DNA of 64,000 nucleotides, taken from positions 1 through 64,000 of the forward strand of contig NZ_CAJHCR010000019.1 of NCBI RefSeq assembly GCF_904848585.1. Direction: 5' to 3'. Below are positions 8,851 through 17,769 of the stretch, piece after piece. This DNA comes from Paraburkholderia kirstenboschensis. GTDB lineage: Bacteria; Pseudomonadota; Gammaproteobacteria; Burkholderiales; Burkholderiaceae. Numbering within the stretch: position 1 is the stretch's first letter; every line of letters begins with the position of its first letter. The position numbers and the translations under genes were made by a program. The notes below the pieces were generated by a model, which saw only the letters and a list, made by a program, of their open reading frames with translations, searched no databases and was not told the origin of the DNA.

Positions 8851-9942
8851 ATGCTTAAGAAAATTAAAATCCGCTCGCTTCTCGCGAACTCATGGGTACT
8901 GCTGTTCCTCGCTGTATGCGTTGCAGGCGGCCTGACTTTCCTCCTCTATAAATATCTCAACGACCGTGAAAACAAGCTGAAGGCGGAAATGGTCGGAAAG
9001 AAGGTGCGTGCCGGTGTAGAGGTCGTTGTACCGGCACGCGATCTCCCGGCCGGCACACCGCTGTCGAGCAGCGATTTCGTGTCGCGCGAAATTCAGGGCG
9101 ATCTGGTTTACGACGACATGGTGCGTCCCGACAATTTCGAGCAATACCGCACGTCGCGCCTCGTCAAACCGGTGCGCCGCGGCCTGCCTTTGCGCGCCGC
9201 CGACATCGACGCGCTCCGCGGCCGCGACTTTTCCGACGTGCTGCCCGCGGGGCAACGCGCCGTCACGGTGGAAATCGATACGGTTAACTCCACTGCATTG
9301 ATGCTCCGCCCGGGCAATCGCGTCGACGTGTACTGGATCGGCAGAGTCTTCCATCAAGACCACACCTCGGACGATAAAAAGGTGGCGCAATTAATGATGC
9401 CGAACGCACTGGTCCTCGCCACCGGTCAGGACCTTCGTCCACGCGACGCGGGCGAGGCCGCCGAGCACGATCAGGCAAATGCAAACAGTAGCGCGATGAG
9501 CCGGCAGGAAGGCATGGGCTACACCACCGTGACGCTGCAAGTGCCGGCAGAGGACGTCGGACGCATCACGCTCGCGCAGAAAATCGGCGGTTTGCGTCTT
9601 ATCTTGCGCAACGCTGACGACAAGGGTAGCGACGGTCCATCGCTGGTCGAGGAAAAAGACGTGTTCACGGACCCGGCGAACTTAGGAGCCCCGAGCGGCA
9701 AGGCCGCGACGTCACAGGTTGTCGAAGTGATTTCGGGGGGCGGGGCGACTAACGCCAACATCATTCCGAGCGTGCAGTCCGATTCCACACACGAGCCGCC
9801 GGCGGCAGCCAACGCGCCGCCTGTTGCCGTTCAACCAGCGTCCGTTTTGCCGCAGCGCCCAGCAAGCGTTTACGAGCAGGCCAACGCGATCGCCAAACAA
9901 CTGCAGAACGCCGTTGCGCCCAGCGCGCCTGCGCAGAACTAA
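8851..9942 (+). CDS. cpaB: Tad pilus assembly protein CpaB/RcpC
   Basis: 363 aa. One N-terminal membrane helix (about residues 15-35, VLLFLAVCVAGGLTFLL) precedes a SAF-like/RcpC region with PARDLPAGTPLSSSDF and the TVEIDTVNSTALMLRPGNRVDV segment typical of CpaB. The last about 70 residues are an Ala/Pro/Gln-rich low-complexity tail. CpaB/RcpC is thought to sit in the periplasm and link secretin and inner-membrane parts. The start ATG 8851 is the first Met before the membrane helix. The secretin gene follows after 24 bases. Confidence 0.92.
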   Translation: MLKKIKIRSLLANSWVLLFLAVCVAGGLTFLLYKYLNDRENKLKAEMVGKKVRAGVEVVVPARDLPAGTPLSSSDFVSREIQGDLVYDDMVRPDNFEQYRTSRLVKPVRRGLPLRAADIDALRGRDFSDVLPAGQRAVTVEIDTVNSTALMLRPGNRVDVYWIGRVFHQDHTSDDKKVAQLMMPNALVLATGQDLRPRDAGEAAEHDQANANSSAMSRQEGMGYTTVTLQVPAEDVGRITLAQKIGGLRLILRNADDKGSDGPSLVEEKDVFTDPANLGAPSGKAATSQVVEVISGGGATNANIIPSVQSDSTHEPPAAANAPPVAVQPASVLPQRPASVYEQANAIAKQLQNAVAPSAPAQN

Positions 9943-9966
9943 AGTACCGAGCACAGGTTTCACACC

Positions 9967-11715
9967 ATGAAAGTCAAAAACAACGCGGCGCAGTTGCGCC
10001 GCCGGGTCCTGCCGTCCTTCGTGATCGGCATGTTGTTGTGCGAAGCCACGCCGCTCGCGTTAGCTCAGAACGTCTATTCTCCGGCGGCCGACGACGCGTC
10101 GGCGAGCACGCATGTTCTGGAGATGTTCCGCGGCGAGGTGCGCATCCTGCATGTGCCCGGCACCGTCAAACGCATCGCGATCGGTAACGGCAAGCTGATC
10201 ACCGCGAACGTGGTAGACGGCAGCCTGATGCTGCTAGGCGAGCAGGACGGCATGACGTCGCTCGTTGTGTGGAATGAGAAAGGCATCGCGCTACAAACCA
10301 CGGTGCGGGTCGCGAAGGCCGAAGTGAACGCGTCACTGCAACAGTTGCGCGCGGTGCTGAAGTCCGTGTCCGGGCTTTGCATCGACGCAATCGGCTCGAA
10401 TATCGTCCTGTCGGGCGTCGTGCACCGCGACATGGTGGGGATCGTCAAATCGGCGACCCAGGACATGAAAAACGTGATCGACACTACGACCGTAGACGAA
10501 GGCGATGCGCTCAGGAAGACGGTCCACTTCAAGGTGCAGATTATGGAAGTAACGCGCAACGCCCAAAGAAATCTCGGCATTGCGTGGGATAGCGCCTTCA
10601 AGGGGCCGCAGATCGGCGGGGCAGCGAGCGTCGCTACAGGTGCCGCAAAAGCGATTACCGCCGGTACGAGCTACTTTCTTGCAGGTATCGCGTCGAACAT
10701 TACTTCTCAGATCAACTTCGCCGTCGACAACGGCGATGCATTTGTTCTCGCTGCGCCCGAACTGAATACGAAGAGCGGCGGGACCGCGAGTTTCCTGGCA
10801 GGCGGGGAAGTGCCCATTCCGCAATCGGGGGCGCTCGGCACCACGAACGTGATGTACAAGGACTATGGCGTCAAGCTGAGCATCAATCCTGTCGTCGACG
10901 CAAACGGCATTATCTCCGCGCATCTGACCACACAGATCAGCCAGATCGACCCGACGGTGAGTTACGGCGGTCTGCCTGGCTTCCTGACGCGCAGCACCAG
11001 TTCAGATATTTCGATGCGCGCCGGTGAGACGCTCGCCATTTCCGGACTCATCAGCGCCGATGCAGCTAACGATAGCAACGGCATGCCGTTCCTCGGCCAA
11101 ATACCGGTCATCGGTCAGCTGTTCCGTTCGGACAGCTTCCGTGCGAAGAAGAGCGATCTCGTCATCTTCGTGACGCCGCTCATTTCCGATCCGGAACTCG
11201 CGCCCAACTCGGATCTGCTGGCACGCGCCGATGGCATAGACCTTGGCTACCGGAACAAGTACGGCAACCCCGAGCCCCTTATCGCCGATGCGGAAAAAGC
11301 AACGCACACCGCTACGCCGCGTCAGCCTATCGCGCCTACGCTAGCACTGCTGCTCGCGCCTGTACGCAGCACGCCGCCGCGTGCGCCGACAGTGGAGCCG
11401 GTGCCGTCGCCAGTCTCTGAGCTGCGTCGAGCTCCCGCTCGGGCTGCGGGGCAAACGTCTCAATTGCCTTCGTCGTCCGCTCATCTTGAAGCTCAAGCAA
11501 CACCCACCGCGCCGGCTCAACCGGCACCGCAGCCGCAGCCGCTAAAGCCGTCAGCAAGCAGGCCTCCGGAAGGTGTCGCGGAGGCGCTTCGCATGCTTAA
11601 TGCCGGCCAGGAGCCGCCAGCGGCACCCGCTGCGCCGCACGATGCCGGTCAGTCCACGACGAACGGCAAGGTGCCGCCGCAGCAGGTGGGCGTCCTCGGC
11701 AGCGCGCCGAACTAA
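9967..11715 (+). CDS. cpaC: Tad pilus secretin CpaC/RcpA
   Basis: 582 aa outer-membrane secretin. A signal peptide (residues 1-34, ending LALAQ) is followed by the pilus-assembly N domain (LEMFRGEVRILHVPGTVKRI) and then the secretin domain with GGEVPIPQSG, YGVKLSINP and the closing VIFVTPLISDPELAP. About 130 further residues are a Pro/Ala/Gln-rich extension not needed for the secretin fold, longer than in typical CpaC. It forms the multimeric pore for the Flp fibre. No CpaD/RcpB lipoprotein gene follows, though an OmpA-type lipoprotein is encoded at 18546-19607. Confidence 0.95.
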   Translation: MKVKNNAAQLRRRVLPSFVIGMLLCEATPLALAQNVYSPAADDASASTHVLEMFRGEVRILHVPGTVKRIAIGNGKLITANVVDGSLMLLGEQDGMTSLVVWNEKGIALQTTVRVAKAEVNASLQQLRAVLKSVSGLCIDAIGSNIVLSGVVHRDMVGIVKSATQDMKNVIDTTTVDEGDALRKTVHFKVQIMEVTRNAQRNLGIAWDSAFKGPQIGGAASVATGAAKAITAGTSYFLAGIASNITSQINFAVDNGDAFVLAAPELNTKSGGTASFLAGGEVPIPQSGALGTTNVMYKDYGVKLSINPVVDANGIISAHLTTQISQIDPTVSYGGLPGFLTRSTSSDISMRAGETLAISGLISADAANDSNGMPFLGQIPVIGQLFRSDSFRAKKSDLVIFVTPLISDPELAPNSDLLARADGIDLGYRNKYGNPEPLIADAEKATHTATPRQPIAPTLALLLAPVRSTPPRAPTVEPVPSPVSELRRAPARAAGQTSQLPSSSAHLEAQATPTAPAQPAPQPQPLKPSASRPPEGVAEALRMLNAGQEPPAAPAAPHDAGQSTTNGKVPPQQVGVLGSAPN

Positions 11716-11737
11716 ACGCGCCTCGCGGAGAACCATA

Positions 11738-13657
11738 ATGCTCAATCTTCAGATACACACGCGCAATACAACTATGCGCGCGCTCCAGGTCGAACAAGGA
11801 TGCACGATCGGCAAGGATGCAAGCTGCGACATCAACGTCAAGGGACTTCTGATAGGTAAGCTGCAAGCGCGCATCGTGCGCGAGCACAATGCTTACTACA
11901 TCGAGGACCAAGGCGGGATAGCGGCAACGCTCGTCAACGGTTCGCCGATCACGCGCTATGGTCCGCTGACCGAGGCCGACCAGATCGAAATCGGCATGAC
12001 GACGATCAAGATCGTCCGCGCCGCCGCAACACCGGTTCCGTCCGCCGCATCCGCTCCGCCCGCTCCACGCGCACAGTCAACGCAAGATACGCACTCCGCA
12101 CAGTTCGCAGAAGCTGTGCCTGTTGCGCTACATCAAGTGGCGTGGTCCATGGAAGCTCAACCCGGAGCAGACACGCAAAGCTTGTCCACGGGGCATGCAG
12201 CCACTTCAACGGCGTCGGCTGGCTCGCATGCGCATGCGCATGCGATGGCACATGCCCCACTATCGTTCGCTGCGTCGAGAGAAGCGAACGGTCATCAGCA
12301 GACAGCCGATGCCCCGCCGGGCAGGCAGCCCGCGCCGTCCAGGCAGACGACCGCCGGCGTCTTGCCGGTCGCACCGATAAACAGCCCTCTCGGCATCGAG
12401 TTGCGCAAGCAGGCTCACATGAAAGTGATCGCCGCGCTCGACCTGCGGCGTCTGAACGTCTCGCGCATGGAAGAGGACGAATTGCGCAGCACGGTCAGCG
12501 TCGCTCTCGACGAGATCCTGAATCACGATCCCAATTTCCGCACTCCGGACATTCCGCTCGATGCTCTGAAGAAAAGCGTGTTCGACGAAATCATCGGGCT
12601 CGGACCGCTGGAAGAACTGATTGCGGACCCCACCGTGTCTGAAATCATGGTCAATTGTCACAACGAGATCTTCATCGAGCAAAACGGACAATTGACCCGC
12701 TCGCCGGTCATTTTCACCGACGACCGCGCGGTAGTCGGCGCGATCGAACGAATCGTCGCACCGATCGGCCGCCGCATCGACGAAAGTTCACCGATGGTTG
12801 ACGCACGTCTCGCCGACGGCTCGCGCGTGAACGCCGTGATTCCGCCGCTCGCGCTGAAAGGCCCAAGCATTACGATCCGGAAATTCTCCAAGCGCAAACT
12901 CGTCGGCGAAGACCTGATCAAATTCGGCACCTTATCGCCGCAGATGCTCGAGTTCCTGCACACTGCCGTGAAGCAGGGAGCCAACATCATCATTTCGGGC
13001 GGCACGGGTTCGGGCAAAACAACGTTGCTCAACGTGCTGTCGAGCTACATTCCCGACGACGAACGCATCGTCACCGTTGAAGACGCCGCGGAACTGCAAC
13101 TATCGCAGCCAAACCTCGTCTCGCTCGAAGCGCGTCCGGCCAACATGGAAGGCAAAGGCGCGGTCAACATTCGCGATCTGGTAAAGAACTGTTTGCGGAT
13201 GCGCCCGGATCGTATCGTGATCGGCGAGTGCCGTGGCGGCGAAGCGTTGGACATGCTGCAGGCGATGAACACCGGCCACGACGGCTCGCTGACCACCGCC
13301 CACGCCAACACGCCGCGCGACTGTATCGCGCGTCTCGAAGTGATGACCTTGATGGCCGGCCTCGACCTTCCGGTGCAGGCCATTCGCGAGCAGATCTGCT
13401 CGGCGGTGGACATCATCGTGCAGCAGTCCCGCTTTTCGTGCGGTTCGCGCCGCGTGACGCATATCACCGAAGTGAGCGGCATGGAGTCCGGCGTCATCAC
13501 GCTTCAGGACGTTTTTGTATTCAAGGAAGAAGGCTTCAGCGAACAGGGCAAAATTCAGGGCAAGTTTGTGCCCACTGCCTATATTCCCGACTTCTATCAA
13601 GAACTGATTCGCCGGCACATTCCCGTGAATACCGACATATTCACGCGCCCGGAATGA
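11738..13657 (+). CDS. cpaF: FHA domain-CpaF/TadA secretion ATPase fusion
   Basis: 639 aa. Residues about 15-95 resemble an FHA domain (GCTIGKDASCDI, then LVNGSPI), but the usual Ser-Arg...His phosphothreonine pocket reads IGKLQARI, so phosphopeptide binding is doubtful. A 130-residue Ala/Ser/Pro/His-rich linker follows, including an HAHAHAMAH stretch encoded by repeated GCATGC (about 12225-12245). The C-terminal 400 residues are a complete CpaF ATPase, with Walker A GGTGSGKTT at about 421, the Walker B region RPDRIVIGECRGGEALDML and the His box HDGSLTTAHANTPRD. It powers Flp assembly at the inner membrane. ATG 11738 follows GCGGAG with good spacing. Confidence 0.94.
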   Translation: MLNLQIHTRNTTMRALQVEQGCTIGKDASCDINVKGLLIGKLQARIVREHNAYYIEDQGGIAATLVNGSPITRYGPLTEADQIEIGMTTIKIVRAAATPVPSAASAPPAPRAQSTQDTHSAQFAEAVPVALHQVAWSMEAQPGADTQSLSTGHAATSTASAGSHAHAHAMAHAPLSFAASREANGHQQTADAPPGRQPAPSRQTTAGVLPVAPINSPLGIELRKQAHMKVIAALDLRRLNVSRMEEDELRSTVSVALDEILNHDPNFRTPDIPLDALKKSVFDEIIGLGPLEELIADPTVSEIMVNCHNEIFIEQNGQLTRSPVIFTDDRAVVGAIERIVAPIGRRIDESSPMVDARLADGSRVNAVIPPLALKGPSITIRKFSKRKLVGEDLIKFGTLSPQMLEFLHTAVKQGANIIISGGTGSGKTTLLNVLSSYIPDDERIVTVEDAAELQLSQPNLVSLEARPANMEGKGAVNIRDLVKNCLRMRPDRIVIGECRGGEALDMLQAMNTGHDGSLTTAHANTPRDCIARLEVMTLMAGLDLPVQAIREQICSAVDIIVQQSRFSCGSRRVTHITEVSGMESGVITLQDVFVFKEEGFSEQGKIQGKFVPTAYIPDFYQELIRRHIPVNTDIFTRPE

Positions 13658-13667
13658 GAGGTCGACC

Positions 13668-14516
13668 ATGAGCCTTCCAATCATTCTCGTGCTGGCGTTC
13701 CTCGGCAGCCTGTTTCTGATTTTCCTCGCCACACGCATGGGCACGTCGACGCTGCGGGCCAGCTCGCGTCAGATGGCTGGCGAGATAGAGTCGTCGCTCG
13801 CCGACGCGTTCGTGTTCGTGAACCGGCAGAAGGCCGCTGCGTGGAGCATGGTCGTCATTGTGGGCTTGCCGATCGTCGTCTTTCTATTGAGCCACAGCCT
13901 TCTCATTGCGGCGGCTTCGATTCCAATTGCGATGATGTTGCCGCGCAAATACTTCAAGCGCATGCATAAGAAGCGCACCGAAGCGATCGAGAAGCAATTG
14001 CCCGACGCGCTGCTCATGATGTCCGGCGCGCTTCGTGCGGGCGCCAGTTTCCCGACGGCGCTGGAAGCCGTGGTGCATGAGACACCCGCTCCCATTTCGC
14101 AGGAATTCGATCTGTTGATGCGGGAAATCCGCCTTGGCATCGACTTGGACATTGCCATGCGCAACGTCGAAAAGCGCATTCCCATTCCCGACTTTCTGAT
14201 GATGACAGCAGCCGTCACGATCGCGCGCGAGGTGGGCGGCAATCTTGCCGAAGCACTGGAGTCGGTGGCGCGCACGCTACGCGAAAAGCTGACGATGGAA
14301 GGAAAGATCAAGGCGCTCACATCGCAAGGACGCATGCAGGGAATCGTAATGACCTGTCTGCCGCTGTTCCTGATGCTGGTGCTGCGCTTCATGGAGCCGA
14401 AGGCCATGGCGCCGCTTTTCACTGAGCCGGTCGGCTGGGCCACGCTTGCAGTGATCGGCGTGATGGAGCTTCTCGGCTATTTCTCAATCTCCAAGATTAC
14501 CAATATCGACGTCTGA
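13668..14516 (+). CDS. tadB: Tad inner-membrane platform protein TadB
   Basis: 282 aa type II secretion F-domain protein. Hydrophobic segments lie near residues 3-22, 62-85, 222-245 and 250-275. The cytoplasmic T2SSF region includes KQLPDALLMMSGALRAGASF, the classic TadB signature, and REVGGNLAEALESVARTLRE. TadB partners with TadC and the CpaF ATPase in the inner-membrane platform. It begins 10 bases after cpaF and ends 2 bases before tadC, consistent with one operon. Confidence 0.94.
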   Translation: MSLPIILVLAFLGSLFLIFLATRMGTSTLRASSRQMAGEIESSLADAFVFVNRQKAAAWSMVVIVGLPIVVFLLSHSLLIAAASIPIAMMLPRKYFKRMHKKRTEAIEKQLPDALLMMSGALRAGASFPTALEAVVHETPAPISQEFDLLMREIRLGIDLDIAMRNVEKRIPIPDFLMMTAAVTIAREVGGNLAEALESVARTLREKLTMEGKIKALTSQGRMQGIVMTCLPLFLMLVLRFMEPKAMAPLFTEPVGWATLAVIGVMELLGYFSISKITNIDV

Positions 14517-14518
14517 CC

Positions 14519-15400
14519 ATGCTGCTATTCATCGCTCTCGCCGTCAGTGTCGGGCTGGTTGTGCTTATCGGCATCGGCTATATGTCGGTCAGCGGCCTCG
14601 CCAGCGCCGTGCCGCAAGAGGACCGCACGTTTCTCGATCCGCTGCCGAAGTCGCTGCGCCCATTGTGGCCGCTCGTCAATTTCGTGGTCCACCATTTCGG
14701 CTCGCGATTCAGCAATAAGCTCGTTGAGAAAACCGACCTGCAATTGCGCCTCACGTCGCTGACGTTTCTGATGAACGCGCATCAGTTCATCGCGCTGTCT
14801 ATCATCGGCGCGGTCGTCGCTTCACTGCTCGCGCTTCTGGCTATGCTCGCGCTCGGCATTTTCTCAGTGCTCGTGCTGCTTGGCGCCGCCATGCTTGGCT
14901 ACTTTTATCCGCGCATCTGGACGCGCGACGTGCGGCGCCGCCGCGTCGCGCAAATTCTCAAGCATCTGTCGATCTATCTCGACTTCCTGACGCTTGCCGT
15001 GGAAGCGGGCCTGAACATCAACGGCGCAATCCAGAAGGCCGTTGAAAAAGGCCCCGAGGGCCCTTTGCGCCGGGAACTCGAGCATGTACTACGCGACCTG
15101 AAATCCGGACTGAACCGCACCGAAGCGTTGCGCCGCCTTGACGACCGTTTGCGCATCCAGGAAGTCACGAACTTCGTCGGTGCGGTGGTGCAGGCCGAAC
15201 GGATGGGTGCCGGTCTCGCCAAATCGCTGCGCTTTCAATCCGAGCAGCGCCGCTCCGAGCGCTTCCAGCGAGCGGAGAAGAAAGCAATGGAAGCTCCGGT
15301 GAAACTCGTATTTCCGCTGCTGGTGTTCATTTTTCCGATCACCTTCATCGTGTTGGGTTTCCCGATCGCAATGAAGTTCGTGCAGGAGGGCTTCTTGTGA
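14519..15400 (+). CDS. tadC: Tad inner-membrane platform protein TadC
   Basis: 293 aa, the second T2SSF-domain platform protein. N-terminal and central helices flank a cytoplasmic domain with YLDFLTLAVEAGLNINGAIQ and NFVGAVVQAERMGAGLAKSL. The C-terminal helix (LVFPLLVFIFPITFIVLGFP) ends the protein. Its last codons carry a strong ribosome site (AGGAGG near 15384) for the next gene, whose GTG start overlaps the TGA stop. Confidence 0.94.
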   Translation: MLLFIALAVSVGLVVLIGIGYMSVSGLASAVPQEDRTFLDPLPKSLRPLWPLVNFVVHHFGSRFSNKLVEKTDLQLRLTSLTFLMNAHQFIALSIIGAVVASLLALLAMLALGIFSVLVLLGAAMLGYFYPRIWTRDVRRRRVAQILKHLSIYLDFLTLAVEAGLNINGAIQKAVEKGPEGPLRRELEHVLRDLKSGLNRTEALRRLDDRLRIQEVTNFVGAVVQAERMGAGLAKSLRFQSEQRRSERFQRAEKKAMEAPVKLVFPLLVFIFPITFIVLGFPIAMKFVQEGFL

Positions 15401-15747
15401 AATTCGCGCGCCTCAAGGTTCACGGGAAAGACGCAGGCATCCACGTCTCGATCACGCAGACCATGTGCGAACGCATGCGTGGCCTGCTCGGCCGCGACTC
15501 GCTGCCGCCCGGCGAAGCCATTCTGCTAAGACGCTGCGGCTCCGTACACACATTCGGCATGCGCTTTGACATCGACGTGCTCTTTCTCGACCGGCATGAA
15601 CGTGTCGTCGCGATTCATCACGGGGTGCGCAAGCGACGCCTGCTGCTCAACCTGCGCGCGGCCCACACTCTGGAGATGCCGGCCGGCGCGGCTGGCAAGC
15701 ACGGTTTGGCCGTCGGCGATTATTTTGTTTTCGAGGCAACCTCGTGA
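15397..15747 (+). CDS. DUF192-family protein in Tad operon
   Basis: 116 aa belonging to the DUF192 family (MRGLLGRDSLPPGEAILL, the SVHTFGMRFDIDVLFLD core and the closing LEMPAGAAGKHGLAVGD). The molecular function of this beta-rich family is not established; many members are exported, but no signal peptide is visible here, so it is probably cytoplasmic. The GTG start overlaps tadC by 4 bp and the stop overlaps the next TadE-type gene by 4 bp. That strict coupling on both sides suggests a role in pilus assembly or in its regulation. Confidence 0.88.
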   Translation: MKFARLKVHGKDAGIHVSITQTMCERMRGLLGRDSLPPGEAILLRRCGSVHTFGMRFDIDVLFLDRHERVVAIHHGVRKRRLLLNLRAAHTLEMPAGAAGKHGLAVGDYFVFEATS

Positions 15748-16577
15748 AATTTCCCTCATCCGGCTTACCGAAACTGCGGTCCCGTGCTGATTCGAACAGC
15801 GACGCACGCAAGCGCAAGCAGTCGGGCCAGTCGATGGTGGAGTTCATCATCATCGCGCCGTTACTGTTGTTCGTCTGTTTTGGCACGTTGCAGTTCGTGC
15901 TGCTTTACCAGGCGAAGTCGACACTGGATGTAGCCGTGCTCGAAGCCGCGCGCGAAGGCGCAGTCAACCACGGCTCGATGCAGGCAATGCGCTCGGGCCT
16001 CGCACGCGGACTCGCGCCAATCTACGCCCGCCAGGCGAGCGCCGAAGGCGTTGCCGCCGCACTCGCGAAAGCTCAGGCCGACGCGAACAATTTCAGCGTT
16101 ATCACCGTGCTCAATCCCACGAGCGCCGCCATCGGCGACTACGCGCGACCACGCTACCATCCGGAAGAAGCAGCGACCTATACCGAGATTCCAAACGACT
16201 CGCTGATGTATCGCGACTCCTCGATATCGTCTGCCGCATCGTCGCGAATGAACATTCAGGATGCCAACATCCTGAAGATACATGTGCACTACTGCTACGA
16301 CATGTATGTGCCGCTAGTGAACAAAGTGATCTATTACGCGGCAAACGTGATCGGCCCTATCGGCACGGGCGGAATCTTGACTCGCGAGCCTGCCCGGCCC
16401 GACCTCGATCCCTTCGGTTTTCCGAAGAATGGCGACACCCTGTGCAGAATCGAGCTCGTGGACGGCATTAAGACGGGCCGCTGGCCAATCTCGCTGGACT
16501 CGGAAGCGATAGTGCGCATGCAGTCGCCGCTTAGAGAATCGGCGCTGAACGACTCGCCGAATCCGACAGGCAATTGA
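15744..16577 (+). CDS. TadE/TadF-like pseudopilin
   Basis: 277 aa from a GTG overlapping the DUF192 stop. A 30-residue basic leader ends at G|QSMVEF (Glu at +5), followed by the helix IIIAPLLLFVCFGTLQFVLLY and the AREGAVNHG segment seen in TadE/TadF proteins. The rest is predicted periplasmic, with two Cys (CYDMYVP and DTLCRIEL) that could pair. It is likely a minor pseudopilin cut by the same peptidase as Flp. It runs directly into the transglycosylase gene. Confidence 0.82.
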   Translation: MKFPSSGLPKLRSRADSNSDARKRKQSGQSMVEFIIIAPLLLFVCFGTLQFVLLYQAKSTLDVAVLEAAREGAVNHGSMQAMRSGLARGLAPIYARQASAEGVAAALAKAQADANNFSVITVLNPTSAAIGDYARPRYHPEEAATYTEIPNDSLMYRDSSISSAASSRMNIQDANILKIHVHYCYDMYVPLVNKVIYYAANVIGPIGTGGILTREPARPDLDPFGFPKNGDTLCRIELVDGIKTGRWPISLDSEAIVRMQSPLRESALNDSPNPTGN

Positions 16578-16579
16578 CG

Positions 16580-17347
16580 GTGCGTCGGTGGCTGCTGATC
16601 GCCGTGGCCGCGGGCGGCGCTTATCTACCGCTGCTTGCTCACGCAGTCGACGTTGTCCTGACGCGTGGACGCCCTGCGTCCGGCGTTGTGATGATGGTCG
16701 GAGGAATGGGAGTTGACGCGGAGTCCGCCGCGCTATCTGTTGGCACGGCGTCGCGCACCATCGCCTCCTCACCTGACGAGACGGACGGCCGACAATCCGT
16801 CGTAATTCAGCCCCGCGGTCCATTATCGGCTGACCTCGTACAGCAAGCGTCCGCATCGGCGGTCGCGCGAGTGATCGCACTTTCGCCCATCATCGACCAG
16901 GCCGCGCGCGCCGCCGGCATGGACAGCGCACTGTTGATGGCGGTGATCGAGGTGGAGTCGGGAGGCAACCCGCAGGCGGTCTCACCTAAAGGCGCAACAG
17001 GGCTCATGCAATTGATGCCCGGCACAGGCGCGAGGCACGGTGCGTCAGATCTTTTCGACGCACGTCAGAATGTCGCTGCAGGGGCCCGTTATCTGAAAGG
17101 CCTGATGCGACAGTTCGGCGACCTGCCGCTCGCGCTGGCGGCTTATAACGCCGGCGAAGGCGCCGTGCAGAAGTATGGCGGGCAAATTCCACCGTATGCG
17201 GAAACGATGAGCTATGTGCCGAAGGTCATCGCCCGATACAGGTGGTATCGCAACGTAGCCTCTTCAACGGCCACGGCGTTGGAAAAAGAAACGCCTGAAC
17301 GCGCCTATGGCCGCTTGTTCATGGTCGGTTCCCAAGTCAGAAACTGA
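16580..17347 (+). CDS. Lytic transglycosylase of Tad locus (SLT family)
   Basis: 255 aa with an N-terminal signal peptide (LLIAVAAGGAYLPLLAHA). The C-terminal SLT domain begins near residue 110 and contains the catalytic Glu in MAVIEVESGGNPQAVS, then GLMQLMPGT and LALAAYNAGEGAV, the hallmark motifs of this fold. It would cut peptidoglycan to let the pilus machine through the cell wall. GTG at 16580 is chosen because ACAGG at 16566-16570 is well spaced from it; TTG at 16574, overlapping the previous stop, is the alternative. It is the last plus-strand gene of the operon. Confidence 0.88.
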   Translation: MRRWLLIAVAAGGAYLPLLAHAVDVVLTRGRPASGVVMMVGGMGVDAESAALSVGTASRTIASSPDETDGRQSVVIQPRGPLSADLVQQASASAVARVIALSPIIDQAARAAGMDSALLMAVIEVESGGNPQAVSPKGATGLMQLMPGTGARHGASDLFDARQNVAAGARYLKGLMRQFGDLPLALAAYNAGEGAVQKYGGQIPPYAETMSYVPKVIARYRWYRNVASSTATALEKETPERAYGRLFMVGSQVRN

Positions 17348-17369
17348 CGGACAACCTGCAACCGGGCTC

Positions 17370-17750
17370 TCACTCTGCCGAGTCCGGTTCTGACCTCAGC
17401 GCTTCTGCAATTGATTTGTCGAGAGTTGCGACTGCCTCGGCTACTACCGGCACGAGCGCCGTTGCCAGCTCGCTGTTCTGCGCGCGCGCCGCCGCCTCAA
17501 GAGCGGTGAGGAGCGCAATCAACGCACCGCAGTCGAGCATGCGAGCCGAACCGGCAATGCGATGCGCCGCGCTGCCGACGCCTTCCCAGCGCGCCACCTG
17601 CAAGTGCTCATGCAAGGATGCCAGCGTCGTTTGATTCGTGTCGGCAATCAGCCCAAGCAAATGTGCGGCGGCATGTTCATCGTCGCCAACCAGGTCCAGC
17701 GCCTTTCCCCAAAGCAGACGCGGATCGGGACAAGATATTTCGGTTTTCAC
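17370..17750 (-). CDS. Hpt-domain phosphotransfer protein
   Basis: About 126 aa. The segment SAAHRIAGSARMLDCGAL matches the Hpt consensus, with His63 as the phosphorylation site, inside an all-helical protein. Hpt modules relay phosphate between hybrid kinases and response regulators. It lies 19 bases downstream of the NarL-type regulator gene on the same strand, so the two form a phosphorelay pair, but no sensor kinase is encoded in the window. GTG at 17750 follows GCGAGG with suitable spacing; a TTG at 17783 would overlap the regulator and is less likely. Confidence 0.75.
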   Translation of the reverse strand: MKTEISCPDPRLLWGKALDLVGDDEHAAAHLLGLIADTNQTTLASLHEHLQVARWEGVGSAAHRIAGSARMLDCGALIALLTALEAAARAQNSELATALVPVVAEAVATLDKSIAEALRSEPDSAE

Positions 17751-17769
17751 GGTGCACGTGCCTCGCTCG

